Source: Pontibacter sp. Tf4
Lineage (GTDB): Bacteria > Bacteroidota > Bacteroidia > Cytophagales > Hymenobacteraceae
Reading direction: 5' to 3'
DNA: 64,000 nucleotides
Assembly: GCF_014212495.1 (NCBI RefSeq)
Contig: NZ_JACKZC010000012.1
Span: 49,084 to 113,083, forward strand
This document shows, piece after piece, positions 51,599 through 60,110 of the stretch. The translations under genes were made by a program, and so were the position numbers. The stretch's first letter is position 1. Each line of letters opens with the position of its first letter. The notes under the pieces were generated by a model. It had not been told where the DNA came from. It searched no databases and saw only the letters and a program-made list of their open reading frames with translations.

Positions 51599-52956
51599 TA
51601 GCGCTTTCTACTGCCTTTCTTTTTGGTTTTCTGCCAGCCGGAGTTCTTCGGGTCACCTTTCTTTTTGCCCTTCTCGAAGTTGGACTTGTGGCGGCCTTTC
51701 TTCTCATGGAAAGCACCTTTAAAGTCCGGGTCGTCGCGGCGTTTCTGGCGGTCAATTTCCATAGCTATGTCCTGCTGCTCCTCAAAAGTGGTTTCGTGTA
51801 TTTCCACTTCCTCCGGCAGCGGCAACTCCGGTATCTGCATGCGTATGATTTTCTCGATGCGGCGCACATGGTACATCTCACCTTCGTTGGCAAAAGTGAT
51901 GGCAGCGCCTTCCTGCTCGGCACGGCCGGTGCGACCAATACGGTGCACGTAATCTTCGTACACAAACGGCACATCAAAATTAATTACGTGGCTCACCATC
52001 GTTACGTCGATGCCGCGGGCTGCCACATCGGTTGCCACTAAAAAGCGCACATCGCCGCCCTTGAAAGCTTCCATGGAGTTGATGCGTGTATTCTGGCCTT
52101 TGTTGCCGTGTATGGCGCGTACTTCGCCATACTCTCTGCGTTCCAGGTACTTGGCTACGTTCTCAGCGTTCTTCTTGCTGCGCGTAAAAATGATAACACG
52201 GTTAAAGGTATCGTTGTCCTGGATCAAGTGCTCGAGCAAAGCAATTTTGGTGCGGATGTTTGGTACACGGTAAAGTGTTTGCGTAACCGTTTCAACTGGA
52301 GTGGCCTGTGGCGTTACTTCTACTCTGGTCGGGAACTCCAGAAACTCTTCCGAAAGCTGAATAACCTTATCAGGCATCGTTGCCGAGAAAAGCAGGTTCT
52401 GGCGCTTACGCGGAATCACTTCCAGTAACTGGCGGATCTGCGGCATAAAGCCCATGTCCATCATCTTGTCAGCTTCATCCAGTATCAGCGTTTTCAATTC
52501 TTTCAATATAAGGTCACCTTTCAGGTATAGTTCCATCAGGCGTTTTGGTGTAGCTACCAGTATGTCAATGCCTTTGCTTATAGTTTCGATCTGGGTTTTA
52601 GGGCCAAGGCCACCATATATGGCGGTGTAGCGCAGGTCGGTGTATTTGGCCAGCAGCTTAATATTCTCTTCGATCTGCATTACCAGTTCGCGGGTAGGCG
52701 CAACTATAAGCGCGCGCGGGTGCTGGCCCTGTGCATACTTCACCTTCATAATAAGCGGCAGCAGAAAAGCCGCTGTTTTACCGGTTCCGGTCTGGGCAAT
52801 ACCCAAAATATCGTGCCCCGCGGAAATAAGCGGAATGGCCTGTAATTGTATAGGTGTTGGCTTCTCGTAACCGGCATCAGCAATGGCGTTCAGCAGCTGC
52901 TTGTTCAGCTTAAAATCCTCGAACGTGGTAACTTCTTTCTCTGCTTCTTCGGCCAT
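51598..52956 (-). CDS. DEAD/DEAH-box RNA helicase
   Basis: 452 residues. Q motif PTPIQLQAIP, Walker A AQTGTGKT, DEAD-type box written LDEADKM, SAT in LLFSATMPD and HRIGRTGRA. The C-terminal extension is rich in Lys/Arg/Gly (KKGRHKSNFEKGKKKG), as in RhlE-type helicases. It remodels RNA in ribosome assembly or mRNA decay. Promoter -7 element at 52988 on the same strand. Confidence 0.95.
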   Translation of the reverse strand: MAEEAEKEVTTFEDFKLNKQLLNAIADAGYEKPTPIQLQAIPLISAGHDILGIAQTGTGKTAAFLLPLIMKVKYAQGQHPRALIVAPTRELVMQIEENIKLLAKYTDLRYTAIYGGLGPKTQIETISKGIDILVATPKRLMELYLKGDLILKELKTLILDEADKMMDMGFMPQIRQLLEVIPRKRQNLLFSATMPDKVIQLSEEFLEFPTRVEVTPQATPVETVTQTLYRVPNIRTKIALLEHLIQDNDTFNRVIIFTRSKKNAENVAKYLERREYGEVRAIHGNKGQNTRINSMEAFKGGDVRFLVATDVAARGIDVTMVSHVINFDVPFVYEDYVHRIGRTGRAEQEGAAITFANEGEMYHVRRIEKIIRMQIPELPLPEEVEIHETTFEEQQDIAMEIDRQKRRDDPDFKGAFHEKKGRHKSNFEKGKKKGDPKNSGWQKTKKKGSRKR

Positions 52957-52987
52957 GGTACTATCGTTTATTCTTTATTTGTACCTG

Positions 52988-52995
52988 CAAAAGTA
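52988..52995 (-). promoter_or_regulatory. Promoter -7 element of the helicase gene
   Basis: Reads TACTTTTG on the minus strand, 31 bases before the start codon. Confidence 0.55.
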
Positions 52996-53064
52996 CGGTA
53001 ATTTTATGGGAGAGAAGAATAATGCATTTAATACAGTCTCAGAATGTGCGTATATTGTAAGACT

Positions 53065-53250
53065 ATGGAAAAGGCAGTTAAGAAAATAGGGCTCCGGGAA
53101 AAGCAGTCTGACTTTGTTTTTTGGCAGAGTAAATCACCAGCAGAACGCCTGGCTGCTGTAGAATTGCTTCGTGATCAATACATAAAATATATAATCAAAG
53201 ATGCTGAGCCCCGGCTTCAGAGAGTTTGTAGAATTGTTAAGCGTTCTTAA
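53065..53250 (+). CDS. Small conserved protein next to a toxin-antitoxin pair
   Basis: 61 residues: MEKAVKKIGL, then FVFWQSKSPAERLAAVELLR and a C-terminal LQRVCRIVKRS. The phrase SPxERLxAVExLR with a terminal RLQRVxRIxK is a pattern I recall from small proteins beside nucleotidyltransferase (AbiEii-like) toxins. None is here, so it may be an orphan. Its last 14 bases overlap the convergent toxin gene. The ATG at 53065 is chosen over a frame 7 codons longer. Confidence 0.65.
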   Translation: MEKAVKKIGLREKQSDFVFWQSKSPAERLAAVELLRDQYIKYIIKDAEPRLQRVCRIVKRS

Positions 53251-53569
53251 TCCGTTTTACTTCTTCTTTTATATCCTTGTCGCTTAACGAAGCAATTTCA
53301 GATTTGTCGTAGATGGTAAGGAGATATACTTCTTTATCTGTAGTTACAACATAGGTAATAATGCGCATGCCGCCACTTTTACCTTTTCCTTTGCTCTTTA
53401 CAGCTAATCTTATTTTGTAAGTATGGTGGCCTAACTCAGTACCTTGTGTTGGGTTTTGAGCTAAATCAGCTGCTAATTGACGTAGTTCGTCGTGCAGTGA
53501 GCTGTACTTTTTTAGTAACCGCTTTGCCTGCTTTTTGAACCTGTCAGTAGGTATTATATTATAGCTCAT
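53237..53569 (-). CDS. Type II toxin, RelE/ParE-like superfamily
   Basis: 110 residues from the ATG giving MSYNIIPTDRFKKQAKRLLK. Short helix pair (LHDELRQLAADLAQNP) and a beta-sheet with YKIRLAVKSKGKGKSGGMRI, matching RelE/YafQ-like toxins with the conserved basic strand, then VYLLTIYDKSE. Predicted mRNA interferase or gyrase inhibitor. It begins inside the last codons of the antitoxin gene (11-base overlap). Confidence 0.85.
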   Translation of the reverse strand: MSYNIIPTDRFKKQAKRLLKKYSSLHDELRQLAADLAQNPTQGTELGHHTYKIRLAVKSKGKGKSGGMRIITYVVTTDKEVYLLTIYDKSEIASLSDKDIKEEVKRIKNA

Positions 53570-53777
53570 CCAGGAAATCAGTAAGGCTCTGTTTGGGCTT
53601 TTTCCCTTGCTGCATTTGAGCAACATCTTTAAAAGCTTCTGTCAGATCATTTCTGATCTTCAGCTTCTGCTCATAATACAAGAGCTTCTCCTGCAGTTTT
53701 TGCCAGTCAGAAATTGGTACCTGTACCGCCTTTAGGTTGCCATCCTGATCATTCAGATAATTAATATTGATTTTCAT
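53559..53777 (-). CDS. Antitoxin of a type II pair
   Basis: 72 residues. N-terminal beta-strand module (MKININYLNDQDGNLKAVQV) like Phd/DUF2281-type antitoxins, a helix (WQKLQEKLLYYEQKLK), and a C-terminal tail ending LTDFLDEL that would wrap the toxin. It overlaps the toxin by 11 bases, as is usual for antitoxin-first operons. Upstream, a TATCTTTA element lies only five bases before the ATG, so the mRNA might be nearly leaderless. Confidence 0.8.
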   Translation of the reverse strand: MKININYLNDQDGNLKAVQVPISDWQKLQEKLLYYEQKLKIRNDLTEAFKDVAQMQQGKKPKQSLTDFLDEL

Positions 53778-53846
53778 ACTATAAAGATAGTGAGACTATA
53801 GTTTAAAAGTTACAAAGATTTTAGAAGACTCACGTATCTTAGCACC

Positions 53847-55181
53847 ATGAAATCAATCCTGATAAATAACGCCCAACTCGTAAACGAAGGAACTATAACC
53901 ACTGCCGATGTGCTGGTAAAAGATGGCCGCATTGCGCAGATAGGCCAAACTATAACTATAGAAGCTGATCAAACTATAGATGCTACCGGCCTGCATTTAC
54001 TGCCCGGTGTAATTGATGACCAGGTGCATTTCCGGGAGCCGGGCCTGACGCACAAGGCAACTATAGGTTCGGAAGCACGGGCAGCTGTAGCGGGCGGAAC
54101 TACGTCTTTTATGGAGATGCCCAACACAGTGCCTAATGCTACTACACAGGAACTGCTGGAAGACAAGTATAAGATTGCAGCCAACACATCGCTGGCAAAC
54201 TACTCTTTTTACATGGGTGCCACCAACGATAACCTGGCCGAAGTGCTGCTCACCAACCCGAATACTGTTTGCGGCATCAAGATATTTATGGGTTCTTCCA
54301 CGGGGAACATGCTCGTAGATAATGCCGAAACGCTGGAGCAGATCTTCTCTAAGGCCAAGCTGCCAATTGCCGTGCACTGCGAAGATGAGCAAACGATCCG
54401 TGACAACATGGCCATCTATGAAGAGAAATATGGCGAAGATATACCGGTTAAGTGCCACCCCGAAATCCGTAACGAGACTGCTTGTTTTAAGTCATCTTTC
54501 CTGGCGGTGAAGCTGGCCGAAAAGCACAACACGCGCCTGCACATCCTGCACATTTCAACAGAAGAAGAGCTGAAGCTTTTTAGAAACGATATTCCGCTGG
54601 AACAAAAGCGCATTACCGCCGAAGTTTGCGTGCACCACCTGTGGTTTGATAAGGAAGACTATGATAAGTATGGCACCCAGATAAAGTGTAACCCGGCCAT
54701 AAAAGAACATCGGCACAAAGAGGGATTGCTGCAGGGCTTACTGGAAGATAAACTGGACGTGATTGCCACCGACCATGCGCCACACCTTTGGGAAGAGAAG
54801 CAGGGTAAGTATAAGCAAGCGCCATCAGGAGTGCCATTGATTCAGCACTCGATGCAGATGATGCTGGAGTTTGTGAAGCAAGGCAAGCTGACACTGGAGA
54901 AAGTGGTAGAGAAAATGGCGCACGCACCGGCTATACTTTTTAACGTGCGCGAGCGCGGCTACATACGCGAAGGTTACTGGGCCGATTTGGTACTGGTAGA
55001 TCTGAACAAGCCCTACACGGTTACCAAAGAGAACACCTACTATAAATGCGGCTGGTCGCCTTTCGAGGGGCATACGTTTAGCTCAACTATAGCGCATACT
55101 ATAGTTTCCGGGCACCTGGCGTATAGCAATGGCGTGTTTGATGAGAGTAAGAAAGGGGAGAGGCTGCTGTTTGACCGGTAA
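53847..55181 (+). CDS. pyrC: Dihydroorotase
   Basis: 444 residues of amidohydrolase fold. The metal-site phrase is DDQVHFREPG (57-66): the first His of the usual HxH is Gln59 and only His61 remains. MEMPNT follows, then VHCEDE, HILHIS and ATDHAPH for the other ligands. Converts carbamoyl-aspartate to dihydroorotate in pyrimidine synthesis. From memory, the Gln variant is common in Bacteroidota homologues. Two bases separate it from the next gene. Confidence 0.9.
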   Translation: MKSILINNAQLVNEGTITTADVLVKDGRIAQIGQTITIEADQTIDATGLHLLPGVIDDQVHFREPGLTHKATIGSEARAAVAGGTTSFMEMPNTVPNATTQELLEDKYKIAANTSLANYSFYMGATNDNLAEVLLTNPNTVCGIKIFMGSSTGNMLVDNAETLEQIFSKAKLPIAVHCEDEQTIRDNMAIYEEKYGEDIPVKCHPEIRNETACFKSSFLAVKLAEKHNTRLHILHISTEEELKLFRNDIPLEQKRITAEVCVHHLWFDKEDYDKYGTQIKCNPAIKEHRHKEGLLQGLLEDKLDVIATDHAPHLWEEKQGKYKQAPSGVPLIQHSMQMMLEFVKQGKLTLEKVVEKMAHAPAILFNVRERGYIREGYWADLVLVDLNKPYTVTKENTYYKCGWSPFEGHTFSSTIAHTIVSGHLAYSNGVFDESKKGERLLFDR

Positions 55182-55183
55182 CT

Positions 55184-55552
55184 ATGGATTTAGAAAAGTT
55201 TAAGGAGCTACACTATAAGTTCTTCGGGAAGGAGTTGCCGCAGGAAGTGCTGGAGTCGGAAGAGTATGAAGCCTATGAAGAAGCCATACACGAAGACGAA
55301 GCCTGCTATAGTTGGGCTACTGCCAAAAAGCTAACGTCAGCAGGTTTTGACTATAGTAATTACTGCTGCATGATGATGGCCGATAAAGTGTTCGAAAGTC
55401 TGGACGAAGATGGCGAGATAAAGTACGACGACCCGGAAGTGATCATCAATAAATGGGACGAAGGCTTTTATGGCATACCGGTACACAACGGCAGCGCAAC
55501 TATGGTGGTAATTAACTACTGCCCGTGGTGCGGTACCAAGTTGAGTAAATAA
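55184..55552 (+). CDS. Small protein with CC and CPWCG motifs
   Basis: 122 residues. Acidic; CC at about residues 60-61 in YSNYCCMMMADKV and CPWCGTKLSK at the end suggest a four-Cys zinc site. Resembles the DUF6980-type 'CCxxM...CPWCG' proteins (moderate recall). Two bases after pyrC, so co-transcribed; function unknown. Confidence 0.75.
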   Translation: MDLEKFKELHYKFFGKELPQEVLESEEYEAYEEAIHEDEACYSWATAKKLTSAGFDYSNYCCMMMADKVFESLDEDGEIKYDDPEVIINKWDEGFYGIPVHNGSATMVVINYCPWCGTKLSK

Positions 55553-55604
55553 GTTGCCTGGCAAGTGCAGAACGACTATATTCAGGAAACAAACTATAGT
55601 TGCA

Positions 55605-55835
55605 ATGACACACAAACCAAACTTTTGGGAAATCTATAAGAAGGATGCATTTAGTAATAGCAGGGCAATGCCGCTTTTACTTTTCCTCGGACTTTGGGTC
55701 TTGTTCGTATTTGCTTTATATGAGTTCAGTAGTGTGCAGATGCCCAGGTGGTTAATTGGTTCGGTGCCACTTGTGTTCGCCGAGCTGGCCTATATCTATA
55801 GTTGCTTCCGGAAGTATAAAGCTGCGATGAAGTAA
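55605..55835 (+). CDS. Small membrane protein of unknown function
   Basis: 76 residues from the ATG giving MTHKPNFWEIYKKDAF. Two hydrophobic segments (about 22-40 and 50-66) with a short basic C-terminus. It follows the CPWCG protein by 52 bases, which include a perfect AACTATAGTT at 55592, four bases before the ATG. No family recognised. Confidence 0.6.
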   Translation: MTHKPNFWEIYKKDAFSNSRAMPLLLFLGLWVLFVFALYEFSSVQMPRWLIGSVPLVFAELAYIYSCFRKYKAAMK

Positions 55836-55864
55836 AAAAAATAACCAAAAATGCACTCCCGGTA

Positions 55865-55894
55865 TTGCATTGTGTGATTTGCTCCGTATATTTG
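55865..55894 (+). promoter_or_regulatory. Promoter of tRNA-His
   Basis: TTG-N19-TATATTTG, full consensus match, followed by CACTCTCAAACG. The same word after the -7 element is seen in the rRNA promoters at 63592 and 63729. Confidence 0.8.
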
Positions 55895-55913
55895 CACTCT
55901 CAAACGAGACACG

Positions 55914-55990
55914 GTGATCGTAGTTCAGTTGGTTAGAGCACCAGATTGTGATTCTGGAAGTCGTGGGTTCGAATCCCATCGGTCACCCCA
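55914..55990 (+). tRNA. tRNA-His (anticodon GTG)
   Basis: Cloverleaf with acceptor GTGATCG / CGGTCAC, D arm with TTGGTTAGA, anticodon stem CCAGA / TCTGG enclosing TTGTGAT, and T arm GTGGG TTCGAAT CCCAT. Discriminator C73 and an encoded CCA end. G at 55913 supplies the His-specific G-1, which pairs with C73. A terminator hairpin follows directly. Confidence 0.97.
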
Positions 55991-56022
55991 AGCCCTTGAA
56001 GCTAACTTCAGGGGCTTTTTTC
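55991..56022 (+). terminator. Terminator of tRNA-His
   Basis: Stem AGCCCTTGAAG / CTTCAGGGGCT (one G-T pair), then a T run, beginning at the base after CCA. Confidence 0.88.
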
Positions 56023-56124
56023 ATTTTAATGGTTAAATTGCTTTATGGTTAAATTGTTGATTCCGTATGCGAGCCAGCAAAACCATTCAACAATTAAACA
56101 ATTTAACAATCAACAATTAAAAAT

Positions 56125-57048
56125 ATGAGCTTAGTAGTAGTCGGTTCGATGGCGTTTGATGCGCTGGAAACTCCCTTCGGTAAAACGGATAAGATTGTAG
56201 GTGGCGCCGCTACGTACATTTCTTTGTCTTCTTCATACTTTGTGAAGCCGGTAAACGTGGTATCAGTAGTGGGTGGCGATTTTGACCAGGACCACATTAA
56301 ACTGATGCACGAGCGCAACATCAGCACCGAAGGCGTGCAGGTAAAAGAGAATGAAAAATCTTTCTTCTGGTCTGGCCGCTACTTTAACGACATGAACAGC
56401 CGCGAAACGCTGGTTACAGAACTGAACGTGCTGGGCGATTTTGATCCCATTATTCCGGATAGCTACCAGGGCTGCGAATACCTGATGCTGGGTAACCTAG
56501 CACCACAGGTGCAAAAAACAGTAATCGAGCGCCTGACGCAAAAGCCGAAGCTGATTGTGATGGATACCATGAACTTCTGGATGGACATTGCTTTGCCAGA
56601 GCTGATGGAGACGTTGAAACTGGTAGATGTGTTATCAATAAACGACGAAGAAGCACGCCAGTTGAGCGGGGAGTATTCATTGGTGAAAGCTGCCAAAAAA
56701 ATCATGGCCATGGGTCCTAAATTCCTGATCATCAAGAAAGGGGAGCACGGTGCGCTGTTGTTCAACGAGGATAAGGTATTCTTTGCACCAGCTTTGCCAC
56801 TGGAAGAAGTGTTTGACCCAACCGGCGCCGGCGATACGTTTGCGGGTGGCTTTATCGGCTACATTGCCAGCACCAACGATATCAGCTTCGAGAACATGAA
56901 GCGCGCTATTATTTATGGTTCGGCCATGGCATCGTTCTGCGTTGAGAAATTCGGTACAGAGCGCCTGAAAGACCTGACCCAGGAAGAAGTTGATAACCGC
57001 GTACAGCAGTTCGTAAACCTGGTAGCTTTTGATACTGTGCTGCAGTAA
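56125..57048 (+). CDS. PfkB family carbohydrate kinase
   Basis: 307 residues. Ribokinase fold: GGAATYISLSSSYF near the start, then the catalytic DPTGAGDTFAGGF near residues 232-244. The family phosphorylates sugars or nucleosides; the substrate cannot be set from sequence, though similar Bacteroidota genes are annotated as sugar or adenosine kinases. The upstream spacer contains repeats of GGTTAAATTG. Confidence 0.9.
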   Translation: MSLVVVGSMAFDALETPFGKTDKIVGGAATYISLSSSYFVKPVNVVSVVGGDFDQDHIKLMHERNISTEGVQVKENEKSFFWSGRYFNDMNSRETLVTELNVLGDFDPIIPDSYQGCEYLMLGNLAPQVQKTVIERLTQKPKLIVMDTMNFWMDIALPELMETLKLVDVLSINDEEARQLSGEYSLVKAAKKIMAMGPKFLIIKKGEHGALLFNEDKVFFAPALPLEEVFDPTGAGDTFAGGFIGYIASTNDISFENMKRAIIYGSAMASFCVEKFGTERLKDLTQEEVDNRVQQFVNLVAFDTVLQ

Positions 57049-57070
57049 AACGGTAACTATAAACTATAGC

Positions 57071-57098
57071 AAAAGGGAGGCTTAAGCTTCCCTTTTTT
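57071..57098 (+). terminator. Terminator of the PfkB gene
   Basis: Stem AAAAGGGAGGCTT / AAGCTTCCCTTTT (one G-T pair) with T run. Confidence 0.85.
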
Positions 57099-57191
57099 GT
57101 TGCCCATGGCTGGCGCACCAACTATAGTTTTGTAACTAAACGAGGCAAACAGCTGTAAAACTAAAGTACGAACTACTTAAGAACCCAGGCT

Positions 57192-57392
57192 ATGAGCATA
57201 CAGAATAAGAACAAGAACACGCAGGACGAGTTAAAGAAGAATAATCCGAATCAGCAGGATCCGAAGAAGCTGATGGGTAACGTGGACGACAACCCACCAC
57301 GCAATGCGCTTAATGAATCTGACACCAAAGTACAGAATCCGAACAGGAACCTGGCGAAAGGTGGCAATAACACGCCTTACAGCAAAAAGTAA
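57192..57392 (+). CDS. Small hydrophilic, disordered protein
   Basis: 66 residues rich in Asn, Lys, Gln and Pro (MSIQNKNKNTQDELKKNNPN at the start, then DPKKLMGNVDDNP). No hydrophobic segment, Cys or signal. Codon structure and an own terminator at 57428 support it. It looks like a stress or desiccation-type disordered protein, but that is a guess. Confidence 0.6.
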   Translation: MSIQNKNKNTQDELKKNNPNQQDPKKLMGNVDDNPPRNALNESDTKVQNPNRNLAKGGNNTPYSKK

Positions 57393-57427
57393 GGTGCGCT
57401 AAACAAAATAAGACTATGGAATAATGG

Positions 57428-57463
57428 CGCGGGCAGAGGGTTTACCTTTTGCCCGCGTTTTTT
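57428..57463 (+). terminator. Terminator of the small hydrophilic gene
   Basis: Perfect 8-bp outer stem CGCGGGCA / TGCCCGCG with inner GGT / ACC, T run after. Confidence 0.85.
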
Positions 57464-59189
57464 ATGCCTCAAAGTCCTGGTGCAGCCATTGTTTAAAGTT
57501 CTCTTTTTCCGTGGCTGTGGCATCCGGCCGTTTTTCTATAGTATACTTTGGGTAAAATGTCTTGGCAGAAGGCGTAAGGATAATCTGGCGCAGTTGCTTC
57601 TCCCGGAAAAGTGTCAGGGTTATTGTTTCAGAAGGGGAAAGCTGCTGTAGCAAGTGTTGCAGGTTTTGCTCCAGTTTGCGGCCATTCAGGGCTACCAGCT
57701 CGTCGTCTGTGCTTAGTTCATTAAAAGCCGGAGAAGCCGGTGCAACAGCCGTAACTTTTATAGTCTGCTCCTGTGTTACTTTAAACCCAAAGCGGCTTTC
57801 GTAAAGCAACGTGTTCTCATGCTGTTTCAGGGTGCAGCCTACATAGTGCAGGGCTTCGTCCAGGGCGGGTTCTATAGTTGCGGTGCCGTTTATATAGTTG
57901 TCGAAGTATTCTTTACATGATTGACCGGCAACCTCCTCTACCAACGTGGCATAATCCTGCCCGGTATAACCTGTCGTTCGCTTGCCAAAACGCTCCCATA
58001 GTTCCCGCATAACCTTGTCCAGGCTGGCATTATTGTTTGTTGTTTTGCGTAGTTGCAGGTCCAGGAGCAGGGCAGTCAGCGCTCCTTTAATATAGATAGA
58101 TACCTTGCGGTCCGGGATGCCGGGTTTGTAACCATCCAGCCACAGATCAAACGACGAGTCAGCAACCGACATATGCTGGCGGCTATAGTCTGCGAAGTAG
58201 CGTTGCAGGGTAGTGTTTAGCTCGTCGAAGTACTGTTGCGCTGTAAAAACGCTTGCACGTGCCAGCATATAATCGCCATAGTAGGTGGTAATGCCTTCGG
58301 CTACGTAACCGGTTCTGAAGTAATTCTCCTGCGCAAAATTGTAGGGGAGCATCTCCTTGGGGCGTATCTTTTTAATGTTCCACGTGTGGAAAAGCTCATG
58401 CGAACTAACACCCAGAAACTCTTTATACAGCGCCGGCGACATCAGCAATTCGCCTGGCCCTAAAGTTATGACCGTAGAATGGCTGTGCTCCACACCATGG
58501 TAGGTGCGGTAAGGCAAGATAATGTTCAGGTAATGGTACTCCGGCACCGGGAAATCCCCGAATACGTCGAGTTGCGCTTTGGTAAAGGCTTCAAAATCTG
58601 CAACTATAGTTGGCCAGTCGGGTTTGCAATCGCCTTGTATCCAGATGTGGAAAGTGGTGCCGGCCAAACTATAGCTGGCGTGCTGCAAAGTGGCGCTGGC
58701 TATAAACGGACTGTCCACCAGCTCATCATAGTTTTCAGCTCTTAAGGTATGCTTCCTGATCTCGGGTAAGCCGCAGGCGATCTGCCAGTTTTCGGGTATA
58801 GCTATAGTTAGTTCGCAGGGTTCAGGTTCTCGTCCTTCTACAGCCATCAGGCAGTTTACCGGGTTAATATAAAGCATCTGCTCATCCAGCCACGAGCCGC
58901 CCGCATCCATCTGTCGCGCATAAAAACTATAGTTTACAGTTACCGTTTTCGCCCCATTTGCCTCTACTACCCACCTGTCTTTCGTAATTTTGCGGCTGAC
59001 TATAGTTGTACCCTGTGCCGTAGCGGTAACCTCGTATAGTTTCTGTGCAAAATGCTGTAGCTCGTACCGGCCGGGGCGCCAGGCAGGTAACTGTAAGTAT
59101 AGTTCCTGTTGGTTATTGTCAGTTATAGTTATGCTGATGTGCAGCACATGCGACAGTGCCGAAGTATAGCTCAGGTGGTAGGAGATCAT
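57462..59189 (-). CDS. M61 family metallopeptidase with PDZ domain
   Basis: 575 residues. N-terminal M61 beta domain (1-170), catalytic HELFH at 264-268 followed by the Glu-bearing GYVAEGITTYY, and a C-terminal PDZ domain (about 455-545, with SPAFNELSTDDELVALNGRK). Glycyl-aminopeptidase family; no signal peptide is visible, so it is likely cytosolic. Eight CTATAG motifs lie inside the coding sequence. Confidence 0.93.
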   Translation of the reverse strand: MISYHLSYTSALSHVLHISITITDNNQQELYLQLPAWRPGRYELQHFAQKLYEVTATAQGTTIVSRKITKDRWVVEANGAKTVTVNYSFYARQMDAGGSWLDEQMLYINPVNCLMAVEGREPEPCELTIAIPENWQIACGLPEIRKHTLRAENYDELVDSPFIASATLQHASYSLAGTTFHIWIQGDCKPDWPTIVADFEAFTKAQLDVFGDFPVPEYHYLNIILPYRTYHGVEHSHSTVITLGPGELLMSPALYKEFLGVSSHELFHTWNIKKIRPKEMLPYNFAQENYFRTGYVAEGITTYYGDYMLARASVFTAQQYFDELNTTLQRYFADYSRQHMSVADSSFDLWLDGYKPGIPDRKVSIYIKGALTALLLDLQLRKTTNNNASLDKVMRELWERFGKRTTGYTGQDYATLVEEVAGQSCKEYFDNYINGTATIEPALDEALHYVGCTLKQHENTLLYESRFGFKVTQEQTIKVTAVAPASPAFNELSTDDELVALNGRKLEQNLQHLLQQLSPSETITLTLFREKQLRQIILTPSAKTFYPKYTIEKRPDATATEKENFKQWLHQDFEA

Positions 59190-59465
59190 GGTTTAGTTGC
59201 TGGTTATTAGTTATTAGATGATAGTTTATAGTTGAATTACTGAATGGTTAAATTGCTGGGTTGTTAAATGGTTGTACCTAACTATAGAGCTTTCAGTTTA
59301 CAAGAATTTGCAACAATGTATAGGCTATAGTTATAGTTCAGAAAAAATAAATAGTAAAACAACCAACAACCAACAACAAGTATTTAGTAAAAAAGTAGCT
59401 ACCGGGTTTGATAATTAAAAAAGGTTCTCTAATTTTGCAGGCCATAATAAAACCATTGGCATACG
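59190..59465. other. Spacer before rpmH with simple repeats
   Basis: 276 bases: GGTTAAATTGCT/GGTTGTTAAATGG words also seen near 56030, an ACAACCAACAACCAACAAC simple repeat near 59360, two CTATAG motifs and the rpmH promoter. Confidence 0.55.
59407..59437 (+). promoter_or_regulatory. Promoter of rpmH-rnpA
   Basis: TTTG-N19-TAATTTTG, full match to the Bacteroidota consensus, 28 bases before the rpmH ATG. Confidence 0.8.
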
Positions 59466-59627
59466 ATGAAAAGAACATTCCAGCCTTCTCAGAGAAAAAG
59501 AAGAAATAAGCACGGCTTCCGCTCAAGAATGGAGACCGCTAACGGTAGAAGAGTATTGGCCAGCAGAAGAGCCAAAGGCAGAAAGAGACTAACTGTTTCT
59601 GACGAGAAAAGACACAAGGCAGCTTAA
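59466..59627 (+). CDS. rpmH: 50S ribosomal protein L34
   Basis: 53 residues: [20 protein letters not shown], then [19 protein letters not shown], the conserved bL34 sequence, and a short extension ending DEKRHKAA. Basic protein of the large subunit, bound to 23S rRNA. rnpA follows by 44 bases, the classical pairing. Confidence 0.98.
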   Translation: MKRTFQPSQRKRRNKHGFRSRMETANGRRVLASRRAKGRKRLTVSDEKRHKAA

Positions 59628-59671
59628 TTCCTTTTAAAGAAGGAAACAGCTTTGCTATAGTATAGCCGCTA

Positions 59672-60082
59672 ATGACGACAGAAGCAGCTAACGAACAGCA
59701 AACCGGGCAGCCCACCAGACATACATTTTCGAAAGAAGAACGCTTGTGCAGTAAGCGCCTTATCACGCTGCTGTTCTCCAAGGGTTCTTCTTTTAATTTG
59801 TATCCGCTACGCTTTGTTTATTACTCCGAGCCTGGCACAACGCCTGCAACCACGCAGGTCGTTATTTCTGTATCTAAGCGCCACTTTAAGCGCGCCGTAG
59901 ACCGCAACCGCCTTAAACGGCAAATCCGCGAGGCTTACCGCCTTAACAAACACATCCTGCTTGCCGATCCGGCCAAAGCACCCTCTTTGCTGGGCATTCT
60001 GTACATCGGTAAAGAAAAAAAATCCTTTCAATCTATCCAGAAAAAACTAAATTCAGGTTTGGAACGTTGTTTGAATACGTAG
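59672..60082 (+). CDS. rnpA: Ribonuclease P protein component
   Basis: 136 residues. After an acidic N-terminus come the RnpA core FSKEERLCSKRLITLLFSKG and the RNR motif KRAVDRNRLKRQIREAYR. It assists the RNase P RNA in maturing tRNA 5' ends. The ATG gives MTTEAANEQQTGQPTRHTF. Downstream of rpmH, upstream of the S41 protease gene. Confidence 0.96.
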   Translation: MTTEAANEQQTGQPTRHTFSKEERLCSKRLITLLFSKGSSFNLYPLRFVYYSEPGTTPATTQVVISVSKRHFKRAVDRNRLKRQIREAYRLNKHILLADPAKAPSLLGILYIGKEKKSFQSIQKKLNSGLERCLNT

Positions 60083-60110
60083 GCTAATCTCGTTCCCTAA
60101 CCCGAATAAT

